Positions 1-8,161 of a stretch of DNA of 13,249 nt are shown in pieces. The stretch comes from Acidobacteriota bacterium. GTDB lineage: Bacteria; Acidobacteriota; Vicinamibacteria; Vicinamibacterales; 2-12-FULL-66-21. Position 1 is the stretch's first letter. The number at the start of each line of letters is the position of its first letter. A program made the position numbers and the translations under genes. The notes beneath the pieces were generated by a model. The model was not told the DNA's origin. It worked only from the letters and a program-made list of their open reading frames with translations, and did no database searches. Where the stretch lies: contig JACDBQ010000686.1 of the NCBI GenBank assembly GCA_013694845.1, positions 1-13,249 on the forward strand, read 5' to 3'.

Positions 1-1805
1 GTGGAACCGACCGTGCCGTTGAGGCCGGCGACGTCCGGCGCCGCGACTTCGAAGCCGGATCCGGTGAGCCCCAGTGTTCCGAGGTCCGTCATGTGCGGCG
101 CGCGGAATCCCCGGCTCACCGACAGCAGCACACTCCATGAGTCGTTCGGCGTGACGACGGCGGCCGCGCGGAACGTGACGTCCGCCACGTCCAGCGAGTC
201 GCTCGGCCAGAGCGGGGCCGACCCGGCCGGGCTGTCAGCGGCATCCGCCCGATAGCGCGCGCCACCCCAGCGCGCCGCGCCGGTCAGGCGCAACCTGTCC
301 GGCGCGACGTCGAACGTCGTCTGCGCGTACACCCCGCCCTGTGTGAAGGTGGCGTTGTCCGGGATTCGAGGCCGTCGTGCCGAGACCGCGCCGTTCGAGG
401 GATTCACATTGAATGCGTCCGACGTCAGTCGCTCGAAATAAGTGTCTCCTCCCACGGTGAGCGTCTGGCGCGGCGACAGCGTCTTGGTGAACGACGCCTG
501 CGCGCCGTGGACAGTGGTGCGCTCCGGCTCGTGCCCGATCGTCGCCGTGCGGCTGCCGTTCCCACCCTGGTTCACGCGCTCCTCGCGCTGGCTGTTGAGC
601 GAGTAGGTCAGCGACAGGTGATCGAAGGGGCCGACCGCGGCGCGCTCGAGTCGTAACGAGAACAGATCCAGAGAGAGCGCGTTGAGCTCGGAGATCAGGT
701 TACCGTCTCCCCCGAGCAGCTGATCATACCGATCGCCGCCGTCCTGGGCCGAGCGCATGTAGCTGGCGACGAGCTGGGTGTTTGCCGAGGGCACCCAGTT
801 CGCGCGCACGGCGCCGCCAGCCTGGTGAAAGCCGGTATCGGGGAGCCGCTCGTCCATCAGCAGGTCGGAGGGCACGCCGAGGAACCTTGTCACCGCGGCA
901 TGCGAATCGATTCCGCCACCCGTTCGTACCCGCCCGGTTCCGCGGCCGCCGACCGTGGCGGTCATGCCGAGCGTCGGACCGGTGTAACCGAGCAGCGCGG
1001 AGCCGCCCCCCGTGCGGTGCGCCGAGCCGGCGTTGGCCGTGAGCCAGCCGCGCCACCGTCCGCCGCCTTGCACCCCCAAAGACGGTGGACGGGAAAAGAA
1101 CTGGATACTGCCGCCGAGCGCGTCGCTGCCGTACTGCGCGCTCGAGGGACCGCGCACGATTTCGATGGTCTCGATCGCCTCGGGCTCGAGCAGATCGAGG
1201 AAGGTGCTCACGCCTCCGCGCTGGGCGCCGTTCGAGTAGCGGACGCCATCCACGAACACGTTCACCTTGTTGCCGGTGAGGCCGCGCACGAACACTCCCG
1301 CCATTGTCGGGCTGGTGCGCTGCAGTGCGACACCGGCTTCGGATTCCACCGCCTGAGCCATGACGGTCTTCACGCGGTCGGCGATCTCCTCGGCGTTGAT
1401 CACGTTGACCGGGTGCGCGGCGCGGCGCAGGTCGTCGACCGATTCGCCCGAGGCGGTGACGGTGACGTCCTCGGCGAGGGCTCCGACCTCGAGGACGATG
1501 ACGATCGGCCGCACCGGCTGGCCATCGACGATGACGACCGGACGCCGCACTTCGTCGAATGCCGGCGCGCGCACGAGCAGCACGAAGTTCCCGGCCGTCG
1601 GCGCCTCGAGCGCAAACGCCCCCTGCGCGTCGGCCCTCGACGCGGCCACTGTCGTCAGCGCGGGTGTGAGCAGGAAGACTTCAGCTCCCGAAACAGCGGC
1701 GCCCGACGCGTCGCGGATGGTACCGGTAATTCGAGCCACTCCCCGCGCCTCGTAGGATGCGGCGAGCGTGAAGATGCAGACGACGACGAAACGGAGGATG
1801 TTCAT
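1..1805 (-). CDS. TonB-dependent outer-membrane receptor, partial (C-terminus beyond left edge)
   Basis: Reading the minus strand from ATG at 1805 gives 601 uninterrupted residues to the window edge. Residues 1 to about 22 (MNILRFVVVCIFTLAAS...) look like a Sec signal peptide. About 24-100 form a carboxypeptidase-regulatory-like beta domain (ARITGTIRDASGAAVSGAEV). About 130-245 are the plug, with the hallmarks VNVINAEEIADRV, FVRGLTGNKVNVFVDGVRY and IETIEIVRGPSSAQYGSDALGG. The rest alternates into amphipathic barrel strands and includes VSRGFRAPHMTDLGTLG. Such receptors import a bound ligand across the outer membrane using TonB-ExbBD energy. The substrate cannot be told: the plug resembles the haem/cobalamin-type group, but no diagnostic residue is clear. 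It lies 72 bp downstream of mltG on the same strand. The C-terminal barrel strands and TonB-family terminal aromatic residue are not in the window. Confidence 0.93.
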   Translation of the reverse strand, partial: MNILRFVVVCIFTLAASYEARGVARITGTIRDASGAAVSGAEVFLLTPALTTVAASRADAQGAFALEAPTAGNFVLLVRAPAFDEVRRPVVIVDGQPVRPIVIVLEVGALAEDVTVTASGESVDDLRRAAHPVNVINAEEIADRVKTVMAQAVESEAGVALQRTSPTMAGVFVRGLTGNKVNVFVDGVRYSNGAQRGGVSTFLDLLEPEAIETIEIVRGPSSAQYGSDALGGSIQFFSRPPSLGVQGGGRWRGWLTANAGSAHRTGGGSALLGYTGPTLGMTATVGGRGTGRVRTGGGIDSHAAVTRFLGVPSDLLMDERLPDTGFHQAGGAVRANWVPSANTQLVASYMRSAQDGGDRYDQLLGGDGNLISELNALSLDLFSLRLERAAVGPFDHLSLTYSLNSQREERVNQGGNGSRTATIGHEPERTTVHGAQASFTKTLSPRQTLTVGGDTYFERLTSDAFNVNPSNGAVSARRPRIPDNATFTQGGVYAQTTFDVAPDRLRLTGAARWGGARYRADAADSPAGSAPLWPSDSLDVADVTFRAAAVVTPNDSWSVLLSVSRGFRAPHMTDLGTLGLTGSGFEVAAPDVAGLNGTVGS

Positions 1806-1877
1806 CGGTCCGGCATCATCATCGCCGGCCCCACTGACGACTACCAACGCTCGTATTCGACACAACACAACGGATAC

Positions 1878-2891
1878 TCACGGCCGGCGCCGCAGTTGGA
1901 ACTCGCGAACGTTGCGATTGTGCTCGTCGAGGGTCGTCGAGAAGACGTGTGAACCGTCGTTTCGGCTGACGAAGTAGAGATATGGCACATCGGCGGGCGC
2001 CGCCGCCGCCTGAAGAGACGCCTCGCCGGGCGCGGCAATGGGTCCGGGGGGCAGGCCGGCGTAACGGTAGGTGTTGTACGGCGAGTCGATCTGCAGGTCG
2101 CCCTTGCGGATATTGCCGTCGTAGCGCCCGGCCAGCATCAGCGCGTAGATGACCGTGGGATCGCACTGGAGGCCCATGCCGATCCTGAGCCGGTTGGTGT
2201 ACACCCCGGCGACGACGGGTCGTTCGTCGGCCTTCGCCGTCTCTTTCTCCACCAGGGACGCAAGCGTGGCGAGCTGGCGCACACTGAGCCCGCGCGCGGC
2301 CGCCTTGTTCCTCAAGTCATCGGCCATGACTTTCTGAAAGCGGTTCACCATCCGTTCCACCAGGTCCGCGGCGGTCGCGCGACGCGGAAGCGTGTAGGTG
2401 TCCGGGAACAGGTAACCCTCGAGATCCCGCGCGGACGGGTCGAGCCCGGCCACGAGTGCGGCCTTCTTCGAGGCTGCGAGGAATTCGGCCGCTGTTCCGA
2501 ACCCCCCCTGCTCGAACACCGAGGCCATCTCGCGAACGGTCAGCCCTTCACGAAACGTGACGGCTCTGACGTAGACCTCGCCGCGCGCGATCATGTCGAC
2601 GACCTCCGGGGCCGCCATCGGCCGATCGAAGCGGTATTCCCCCGCCTGGAGCCGGCGTCCGCTGCCCCGCAACCAGACCGCCAGACGAAAGGACTGACCC
2701 GTGCGGACGACGCCGGCGTCGGCGAGGCGACGCGCCATCCCGGCGGTGCTGGCGCCTGGCGGGATCTCGACGAACTGTTCCGCGGTTGCGTAGCCTTGGT
2801 AGGGCCGCCCGAGATCCGTGTAGAGCCATGCGCCGGCAGCGACGAGGGCTGCGAAAATCAACAGGACGCTCCACGCGATGATTCTCTTCAC
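1878..2891 (-). CDS. mltG: Endolytic murein transglycosylase MltG (YceG-like)
   Basis: This is a 337-residue inner-membrane lytic transglycosylase that cleaves nascent peptidoglycan glycan strands and so helps set their length. Residues 4-23 form a single N-terminal membrane anchor (IIAWSVLLIFAALVAAGAWL). Residues 40-110 fit the LysM-like subdomain (IPPGASTAGMARRLADAGVV). The YceG catalytic domain carries LEGYLFPDTYTLPR (157-170) and LASLVEKETAKADERPVVAG (210-229), whose E215 matches the catalytic Glu of E. coli MltG. RIGMGLQCDPTVIYA and DSPYNTYRYAGLPPGPIAAPG are also family signatures. The GTG start at 2891 overlaps the ruvX stop as GTGA, and a GGAGG lies 10 nt upstream at 2902-2906, which decides this start over the longer open frame reaching back to 3608. 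Translational coupling to ruvX is likely. The ruvX-mltG adjacency is itself a recurrent bacterial arrangement. Confidence 0.96.
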   Translation of the reverse strand: MKRIIAWSVLLIFAALVAAGAWLYTDLGRPYQGYATAEQFVEIPPGASTAGMARRLADAGVVRTGQSFRLAVWLRGSGRRLQAGEYRFDRPMAAPEVVDMIARGEVYVRAVTFREGLTVREMASVFEQGGFGTAAEFLAASKKAALVAGLDPSARDLEGYLFPDTYTLPRRATAADLVERMVNRFQKVMADDLRNKAAARGLSVRQLATLASLVEKETAKADERPVVAGVYTNRLRIGMGLQCDPTVIYALMLAGRYDGNIRKGDLQIDSPYNTYRYAGLPPGPIAAPGEASLQAAAAPADVPYLYFVSRNDGSHVFSTTLDEHNRNVREFQLRRRP

Positions 2892-3352
2892 AGATCGGTG
2901 TCCTCCGCCTGGCTGTCGGCGCGGGTCGCGGTTGAATCCAGGTAATCCTGCAGGATGACTGCCGCCGCCATCGCGTCGAGTTGCCGCTTGCGCTTCCGCC
3001 AGTCTTTCTCCTGCCGCGCCAGCAGGGCCTCGGCTTCGCGGCTGCTCAGACGCTCGTCCTGCATCACGAGAGGGACGGTCAGCAGTCGTCGCGCGTGGCT
3101 CGCTACCGCGTCGACGCTGGCAGTCTGTTCGCTCGGTTCCCCGTTGAGCCGGCGTGGATAGCCCAGCACGACAACGCCGACCGGCTCCTCCTGTGCAGCG
3201 AGGTCCGCCACTTCGTTTGCGATCGTCTGTGCGACTTCGCGCGGATTGCCGACACGCGCAATCGTCTTCCAGGGGCGCGCCAGCATGCCGGTCGCGTCCG
3301 AGAGGGCCAGCCCGATCCGCCGACGGCCGTAGTCCACCGCGAGGGCACGCAT
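2888..3352 (-). CDS. ruvX: Putative pre-16S rRNA nuclease RuvX/YqgF
   Basis: This 154-residue protein has the length and RNase H-like fold signatures of YqgF, a cytoplasmic nuclease implicated in 16S rRNA 5'-end maturation. The visible motifs are MRALAVDYGRRRIGLALSD (acidic D7), VVLGYPRRLNGEPSEQT (61-77), the catalytic-Glu segment QDERLSSREAEALL (E100) and QLDAMAAAVILQDYL (D126). D7, E100 and D126 are the expected metal-binding acids. The ATG at 3352 gives the canonical N-terminus. It is the first gene of the leftward group and overlaps mltG by 4 bp (GTGA). Its upstream region is the short divergent gap shared with the phosphodiesterase gene, which contains a palindromic repeat. The last 15 residues are acidic and not conserved in the family as I know it. 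Confidence 0.95.
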   Translation of the reverse strand: MRALAVDYGRRRIGLALSDATGMLARPWKTIARVGNPREVAQTIANEVADLAAQEEPVGVVVLGYPRRLNGEPSEQTASVDAVASHARRLLTVPLVMQDERLSSREAEALLARQEKDWRKRKRQLDAMAAAVILQDYLDSTATRADSQAEDTDL

Positions 3353-3371
3353 TCATGAAGGGTACAATGAT

Positions 3372-3408
3372 CGGGGACAGGCACCCTTCCGGAAGGTGCC
3401 TGTCCCCG
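3372..3408. repeat. REP-like palindrome in the ruvX/phosphodiesterase divergent gap
   Basis: CGGGGACAGGCACC at 3372-3385 is followed, after a 9-base centre (CTTCCGGAA), by its exact reverse complement GGTGCCTGTCCCCG at 3395-3408. The centre itself contains the palindrome TTCCGGAA, so the element is an almost complete 37-bp palindrome broken by one extra C. The form resembles REP/RAYT-type repeats with a GGGGACAG end, which is my recollection and not a search result. It begins 20 bp from the ruvX start and ends 21 bp before the next start codon, so it could form a cruciform in DNA or a hairpin in either transcript's leader. Confidence 0.8.
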
Positions 3409-3429
3409 GACCTGCTTGGCCGCCACCTC

Positions 3430-5487
3430 ATGAACATGCGATTTGTCGCGGTGACCGTGCTGGCGGCAGCATCCGTGCTGCCGATCGCGTGCAGGGGCGG
3501 TGATCCTGAGAGCCGGTATTCGCAGAAGCTCGTCATCATTGGCTTCGATGGAATGGATCCCGACCTGGTGCGGCAATGGATCGACCAGGGCCGGCTGCCC
3601 ACCTTCAAGAAGCTCGCGGATCAGGGCGGTCTGCACCCGCTGCAGACCACGCATTCGCCCGAATCGCCGACCGCGTGGGCGTCGTTCGCGACCGGTGTCA
3701 ATGCCGGGAAGCACAACATCTACGACTTCCTCGTCCGAGACACGGACACCTACTTCCCGGATCTCGGCATGGTGCGACGCGAACCCCCGAAGTTCCTGTT
3801 CAACTACATCCCGACATCGCGGCCGAAGATCATTTCCACGCGGGGCGGTACCTCCTTCTGGGTGACTGCAGGCGCGGCGGGCGTGCGCTCGAGCATCCTC
3901 ACGGTGCCGGTCACTTTCCCCCCGGAAGAGGTCCTGCATGGGGAGCTGCTCTCGGGCCTGCCGCTTCCCGATATTCGCGGAACGATGGGCACCTTCTCGT
4001 TCTACGCGACCGACTTGAGCCGCTACGAAGAGGGGAGCACCGAGATGGGCGGGATCCTGCGCCGTCTGGTGATGGACGGCGACGTCGCGACGACCGAACT
4101 GGTCGGCCCCCCCAACCCGGTCATCCGTCAGCAGCTCCAGGCCCTGCGCGCGAAGAGCGGGATCGACGATCAGGATCGAAAGAAGATCGCGGAGCTCGAG
4201 TCACAGGAAGACGTCCGGCTGCCGCTGACCGTCCGCTGGAACCGGGGCGCCAAGACCGCCACCGTCGATGTGGACGGACAGACGATCGCGCTCGAGCCCG
4301 GAAAGACGAGCCGGTGGATCGACCTGGAATTCCGTATCAACTTCCTGATTCGCATTCACGGCATGGCGCAGATGCTGCTCATGAACGCCGACAGCGAGCT
4401 GCAACTCTATATCTCGCCGGTGAACTGGAAGCCCGATCATCCGCCGGTGCCGATGTCCTATCCGGAGTCGTTTGCCGGTGAGCTGTTCGATCGCCTGGGC
4501 TACTACCGGACGCTGGGATGGGCGGAGGCGACCTGGCCGCTCAACGAAGGCCGCATGAACGAGGACCAGTTCATGGAGGACTTGTACAAAGCCTTCGATG
4601 ATCGGGCGCAGGTGATCCTCAATCGGATCGACGCACGGAAATGGGACGTGCTGGTGGGGGTCATCGAATCCACCGACCGGGTGCAGCACATGATGTGGCG
4701 GCTGACGGATCCGAAACACCCGATGTACGACGCCGCACTGGCCGCCAGGCACGGCGATGCGATCGAACGGCTCTATCGGCGGGCGGATACGTTCGTGGCC
4801 GAACTCCTGGAGCACCTCGAGCCCGGCACCCAGTTGATGATCGTGTCCGACCATGGGTTCCACTCCTGGCGCAAAGCCGTCAACCTGAACACCTGGCTGG
4901 TGCAGCAGGGCTACATGGTCGTGCAGGGCCAGCAACCCGCGGAGAAGAAGCTCGAGGATTTGTTCGGCGGCGGCGAATTCTGGGAAAACGTCGACTGGAG
5001 TCGCACCCGTGCCTACGCGATGGGGCTCGGGCAGGTCTACTTCAACCTGCGCGGACGTGAATCCAGGGGAATCGTCTCGCCTGGCGCCGAATCGGCAGCG
5101 CTCGCCGACGAGATCAGCGCAAAGCTGCTCACCCTGGCCGACCCGGCGGACGGCACGCGCATCATCCGCAACGTCTACAAGCGCGACGACGTTTATCGCG
5201 GCGAGTTCATCGGGAACGCGGCGGAGCTCCAGGTCGGCATGGAGGAAGGCTATCGCGTGTCGTGGCAGACCACCCTCGGCGGGTCACCGCAGGGAATTGT
5301 CTACGACAACATGAAGAAATGGAGCGGCGATCACGGCGGCTACGATTTCGCGACCACCGCCGGCGCGCTCATCGCCAGCAAGCCGATCAACACGAAGGAA
5401 CCGTCGATCATGGACATCGCTCCGACCGTGTTGAAGTACTTCGGCTTGCCGGTTCCGAACACTTACGACGGCAAGTCACTTTGGTAG
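3430..5487 (+). CDS. Exported alkaline-phosphatase-superfamily protein (type I phosphodiesterase/nucleotide pyrophosphatase family)
   Basis: The 685-residue product begins with a signal sequence (MNMRFVAVTVLAAASVLPIAC). C21 may be a lipidation site, but PIAC is a poor lipobox, so lipoprotein status is uncertain. The two-metal site of the superfamily is complete by eye: D40 in VIIGFDGMDP, a nucleophile position in SPTAW (S79 or T81) before SFATGVNAGKHNIYDF, D416 and H420 in ESTDRVQH, D474-H475 in VSDHGF, and H635 in SGDHGGYDF. Between about 105 and 400 lies a long insert of unassigned role. The C-terminus (MDIAPTVLKYFGLPVP) is typical of these hydrolases. Such enzymes cleave phosphodiester or pyrophosphate bonds, and some act as phosphoglycerol-type transferases, so the substrate here is unknown. 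ATG 3430 (or 3436) is chosen because it starts the signal peptide. In-frame ATGs at 3355 and 3367 would read through the palindrome. No clear Shine-Dalgarno sequence is seen. Confidence 0.9.
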   Translation: MNMRFVAVTVLAAASVLPIACRGGDPESRYSQKLVIIGFDGMDPDLVRQWIDQGRLPTFKKLADQGGLHPLQTTHSPESPTAWASFATGVNAGKHNIYDFLVRDTDTYFPDLGMVRREPPKFLFNYIPTSRPKIISTRGGTSFWVTAGAAGVRSSILTVPVTFPPEEVLHGELLSGLPLPDIRGTMGTFSFYATDLSRYEEGSTEMGGILRRLVMDGDVATTELVGPPNPVIRQQLQALRAKSGIDDQDRKKIAELESQEDVRLPLTVRWNRGAKTATVDVDGQTIALEPGKTSRWIDLEFRINFLIRIHGMAQMLLMNADSELQLYISPVNWKPDHPPVPMSYPESFAGELFDRLGYYRTLGWAEATWPLNEGRMNEDQFMEDLYKAFDDRAQVILNRIDARKWDVLVGVIESTDRVQHMMWRLTDPKHPMYDAALAARHGDAIERLYRRADTFVAELLEHLEPGTQLMIVSDHGFHSWRKAVNLNTWLVQQGYMVVQGQQPAEKKLEDLFGGGEFWENVDWSRTRAYAMGLGQVYFNLRGRESRGIVSPGAESAALADEISAKLLTLADPADGTRIIRNVYKRDDVYRGEFIGNAAELQVGMEEGYRVSWQTTLGGSPQGIVYDNMKKWSGDHGGYDFATTAGALIASKPINTKEPSIMDIAPTVLKYFGLPVPNTYDGKSLW

Positions 5488-5520
5488 CAGATCCGCAGGG
5501 GCTGGCGGCTCGCATGCACC

Positions 5521-6699
5521 ATGACCACTAGGAGCACCAGGGGCACGAAGAAGAACACCCGCAACCTGATCCTGTTTCTTTGTGCGCTTGGCGTGCTTAG
5601 TGCTCCTCGTATCGACAGTCGTCCGTCGGCCTTGACGCAGGACCAGGCGTCCTCGAAACGCGTCGCCGACAGGCTGCGGGCTCTCCGGGACGAAGCTGAG
5701 GAATTGACCGGTCGCGAGAAGACGATTCTCAACGAGCTGCGGACGCTCGAGCTCGAACGGCAGATCACGACTGAAGAAATCGCGGGTATCGAAAAGGACC
5801 TCAAGACCACCGAGGGGCAGCTCGCCGCCGCGGCTGCTCGCACCGCATCGTTGCGGCAATCGGCCGATACGGCGGGACCGGACGTGGAGGCGCGGCTGGT
5901 CCGGCTCTACAAGATGGGGCGCGCGGGGTACTGGCGCCTGCTGCTCGATGTGGGGGACCTACAGTCCATGGGGCGCGCCTATCGAACCGCGGCCGCCTTG
6001 ACCCAGCTCGATCGCACCCGCGTCGAGGATCACGCACAGACGCTCGAGGCCCTGGTTCGGGCGGAGGTCGAGCTGGCCACACGATCAAGGGAGCTCGGTG
6101 AGCTGCGGTCGAAAGCCGCCGCCGCCAGGCTCGCTCTCGACAGGGCGGTCGGGTCGCGGGCCGCCTACATGAAGTCCCTCGTCTCCCAGCGGGACCTCGC
6201 CGCCCAGCTTGCGTCAGAGCTCGACGCCGCGCACCTTCGACTCCAGGCCGCGCTCGCACAAAGCCCGGCAGGAGGCTCAGCGGCGGTAACGGTGCCGATC
6301 AAACCATTCAGGGGTGAACTGTCGCGCCCCGCTGACGGAATCGTCATCACCCGGTTCGGACGGCAGCAGGCGGGCCGACTCGCCGGGATCGAGTTCGTCC
6401 GTAACGGGGTCGAGCTCTCGTTGCCTGAAGGCAGTCCTGTCACCGCAGTGCACGACGGGGTAATCTCGCAGGCGGGTCCATTCGCCGGATACGGCTCGCT
6501 CGTCATCGTGGATCACGGCGATGGCGCGGTGTCTCTCTACGGCCACCTCGCCGCGACCAGCGTCAATAAGGGAGACCGCGTGTCCGCGGGCTCGAGGGTA
6601 GGGTCGTCAGGTCGGAACACCGTCGGCAACCCCACGCTGTACTTCGAGTTACGAGTCGACGGCAAGCCGGTCGATCCATTACAATGGTTACGAAAATAG
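5521..6699 (+). CDS. EnvC-like murein hydrolase activator (degenerate LytM/M23 domain)
   Basis: The 392-residue protein has a short basic N-terminus and a hydrophobic stretch (NLILFLCALGVLSA, about 15-28) acting as signal peptide or anchor. A long heptad-rich coiled coil follows (about 40-245, with an ARLVRLYKMGRAGYWRLLLD break at 124-143), then a LytM-type domain (about 263-390). EnvC proteins do not cut peptidoglycan but activate periplasmic amidases at the division site. Here the zinc ligands expected of active M23 enzymes are missing: the HxGxD motif reads RNGVE (294-298), and the final HxH is replaced by LYF (373-375). The ending LYFELRVDGKPVDPLQWL closely resembles E. coli EnvC. The gene starts 33 bp after the phosphodiesterase, and its last bases come within 26 bp of the S41-family gene, so co-transcription is likely. 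No amidase gene is in the window. Confidence 0.9.
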   Translation: MTTRSTRGTKKNTRNLILFLCALGVLSAPRIDSRPSALTQDQASSKRVADRLRALRDEAEELTGREKTILNELRTLELERQITTEEIAGIEKDLKTTEGQLAAAAARTASLRQSADTAGPDVEARLVRLYKMGRAGYWRLLLDVGDLQSMGRAYRTAAALTQLDRTRVEDHAQTLEALVRAEVELATRSRELGELRSKAAAARLALDRAVGSRAAYMKSLVSQRDLAAQLASELDAAHLRLQAALAQSPAGGSAAVTVPIKPFRGELSRPADGIVITRFGRQQAGRLAGIEFVRNGVELSLPEGSPVTAVHDGVISQAGPFAGYGSLVIVDHGDGAVSLYGHLAATSVNKGDRVSAGSRVGSSGRNTVGNPTLYFELRVDGKPVDPLQWLRK

Positions 6700-6725
6700 C
6701 CAGGTCCGCGACCAGACGGAACAAC

Positions 6726-7925
6726 ATGACCTTCAAGACTCGCCTCTCCGTGCTCCTCGTCTCGACACCGGTCCTTGCCTTCGTGCTGATCGGCGGCCTG
6801 ATGGGGAACGCGTCGGCTCGGACCGACGACCAGGCCTTTTCGCATCTGCGCGTGTTTCAGGACGTGGTGAGCCTCGTCATGTCGAACTACGTGGAGGAAG
6901 TGAAAGTCGACAAGGTGATGGAAGGCGCGATGCGCGGCCTCGCCGAGGGGCTCGATCCCGACAGCGCGTATCTGACCGCGCAGCAGGTGCGGGAGATCGA
7001 ATCCGGAGCCGGTGTGCCCGAGGGCGATCTCGGGATCGAGTTGACGCGACAGTATTACCTTCGGGTTATCGCTGCCCGCGACGGCTCGCCGGCGGCACAG
7101 GCCGGGTTGCAGACCGGCGACTACGTGCGCGCGATCGACGGGAAGTCCACTCGGGATCTCTCGGTCTTCGAAGGTCGGCGACTGCTGCGTGGCGCACCGG
7201 GGTCCAAGGTGTCGCTCACGATCATCCGCGGCAACGCTGCGGATCCTCACGACGTGAGCCTGGTCCGCGAAAAGGCCACCGCGGCGCCCGTGACGGCGAA
7301 GATGCTTGGCACGGATGTCGGGTACATCCGGATCCCGGCCTTCACCGCGGCCACCGCGGGCGATGTGAAACGCCAGGCCGCCGAGCTCGCGAGCGCCGGC
7401 GCAACAGCGCTCCTTGTCGATGTGCGCCGCACGGCTGAAGGTGAGATCGCGCACGGCATTGCCACCGCGCGGCTGTTCGTGAAAGCGGGAACACTCGCGT
7501 CGAAGGCCGGGCGGGCGCGGGAAGGCCGGAAGGAGCCCGAGAAGGAACCGATCGTGGCCACCGCCGCCGACGCCGTCATCGACCTGCCGATGCAGTTGCT
7601 CGTGAGCGCCGGCACTTCGGGCGCCGCGGAAGTCTTCGCGGCCGCACTCGATGGCAACAAGCGCACCGATCTGATCGGTGAGCACACGATCGGCCGAGCG
7701 GCCGAGCAGAAACTCGTGAAGCTTTTCGAAAACCGCGGACTCTGGCTGACGCACCTGCGCTACTACGCGCCGGGCGGAGAACTGATTCACGGCGCCGGTC
7801 TCAAGCCCGATGTGCCAGTCGACGAACCCGACGTGGAGTTCGGCGCAAAACTGCCGGAATCCGATCCGATGCTCGAGGCTGCGCTCGCCCGCGTCCGCGC
7901 CGGGAACGCGATGATCTCGCGATAG
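6726..7925 (+). CDS. S41-family (C-terminal processing peptidase-like) PDZ protein, probably catalytically inactive
   Basis: The 399-residue protein has a signal peptide or anchor (about 5-31), a helical N-domain (VVSLVMSNYVEEVKVDKVMEGAMRGL...LDPDSAYL), a PDZ domain (about 98-170, with GSPAAQAGLQTGDYVRAIDG) and an S41 core (about 190-365). CTP enzymes use a Ser-Lys-Gln set within SASASE...GEPTFGKGTVQ (E. coli Prc S430, K455). Aligning on the shared Glu with the same 22-residue spacing puts G299 at the Ser position (GTSGAAEV) and R324 at the Lys position (GEHTIGRAAEQ), while Q328 is kept. The oxyanion segment LRNNPGG is also degenerate (VRRTAEG, 233-239). It is therefore likely a pseudo-protease or scaffold. 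S298 and T297 sit next to the site, so some residual activity is not excluded. The ATG at 6726 is preferred over 6684, which lies inside the envC-like gene. envC-ctpA adjacency is known in other bacteria. Confidence 0.88.
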   Translation: MTFKTRLSVLLVSTPVLAFVLIGGLMGNASARTDDQAFSHLRVFQDVVSLVMSNYVEEVKVDKVMEGAMRGLAEGLDPDSAYLTAQQVREIESGAGVPEGDLGIELTRQYYLRVIAARDGSPAAQAGLQTGDYVRAIDGKSTRDLSVFEGRRLLRGAPGSKVSLTIIRGNAADPHDVSLVREKATAAPVTAKMLGTDVGYIRIPAFTAATAGDVKRQAAELASAGATALLVDVRRTAEGEIAHGIATARLFVKAGTLASKAGRAREGRKEPEKEPIVATAADAVIDLPMQLLVSAGTSGAAEVFAAALDGNKRTDLIGEHTIGRAAEQKLVKLFENRGLWLTHLRYYAPGGELIHGAGLKPDVPVDEPDVEFGAKLPESDPMLEAALARVRAGNAMISR

Positions 7926-8076
7926 GCAGTCGAGCGCGGAACGCTGCCCGCAAGGGCACGCTTCAAACCCTGACTCCGGTATCGCTCGCGTATGAACCGA
8001 CTGCATCGGCCCTGTCTCCACCCGTGGCCCTTGTGTTAAACTCTTCGTTCCGGTAAGGCCAGTGTTTGCATAACAT

Positions 8077-8153
8077 AGGCGCGTAGCTCAGTTGGTTAGA
8101 GCGCCTGCTTGACACGCAGGAGGTCGGCAGTTCGAGTCTGCCCGTGCCTACCA
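8077..8153 (+). tRNA. tRNA-Val (anticodon GAC)
   Basis: A full cloverleaf can be drawn. The acceptor AGGCGCG (8077-8083) pairs with CGTGCCT (8143-8149) with one G-U pair. The D-stem is GCTC/GAGC, the anticodon stem CCTGC/GCAGG with loop TTGACAC, and the T-stem GGCAG/CTGCC with loop TTCGAGT. The anticodon GAC is at 8111-8113, which reads GUC/GUU valine codons. A73 and a genomically encoded CCA (8151-8153) follow. It lies 81 bp upstream of the thrS start on the same strand, so the two may share a transcript. Confidence 0.97.
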
Positions 8154-8161
8154 TTCGACCC

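Noticed and set aside
825..1952. Long plus-strand open frame of 375 codons opposite the TonB-dependent receptor
   Set aside because: It lies antisense to a clear receptor gene, has biased low-complexity composition and no recognisable domain. G+C-rich DNA commonly gives such shadow frames.
3363..3368. TACAAT as a -10 promoter element for the phosphodiesterase gene
   Set aside because: No -35-like sequence stands 16-18 bp upstream, so the match alone is too weak to annotate. It would put the palindrome in the mRNA leader if real.
4201..4935. Minus-strand open frame of 244 codons inside the phosphodiesterase gene
   Set aside because: The opposite strand encodes D416/H420 and D474/H475 of the metal site. 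The antisense product looks like a composition artefact.
7944..7960. Hairpin after the S41-family gene as an intrinsic terminator
   Set aside because: TGCCC/GGGCA around GCAA gives only 5 bp and no T-run follows.
6537..8021. Minus-strand open frame of 494 codons opposite the S41-family gene
   Set aside because: It is antisense to a protein with a signal peptide, PDZ and S41 core, and shows no family motif of its own.
8031..8059. TTGTGT...TAAGGC as a promoter for tRNA-Val
   Set aside because: Spacing is 17 bp but the -10 hexamer is a poor match, and the tRNA may be read from further upstream.
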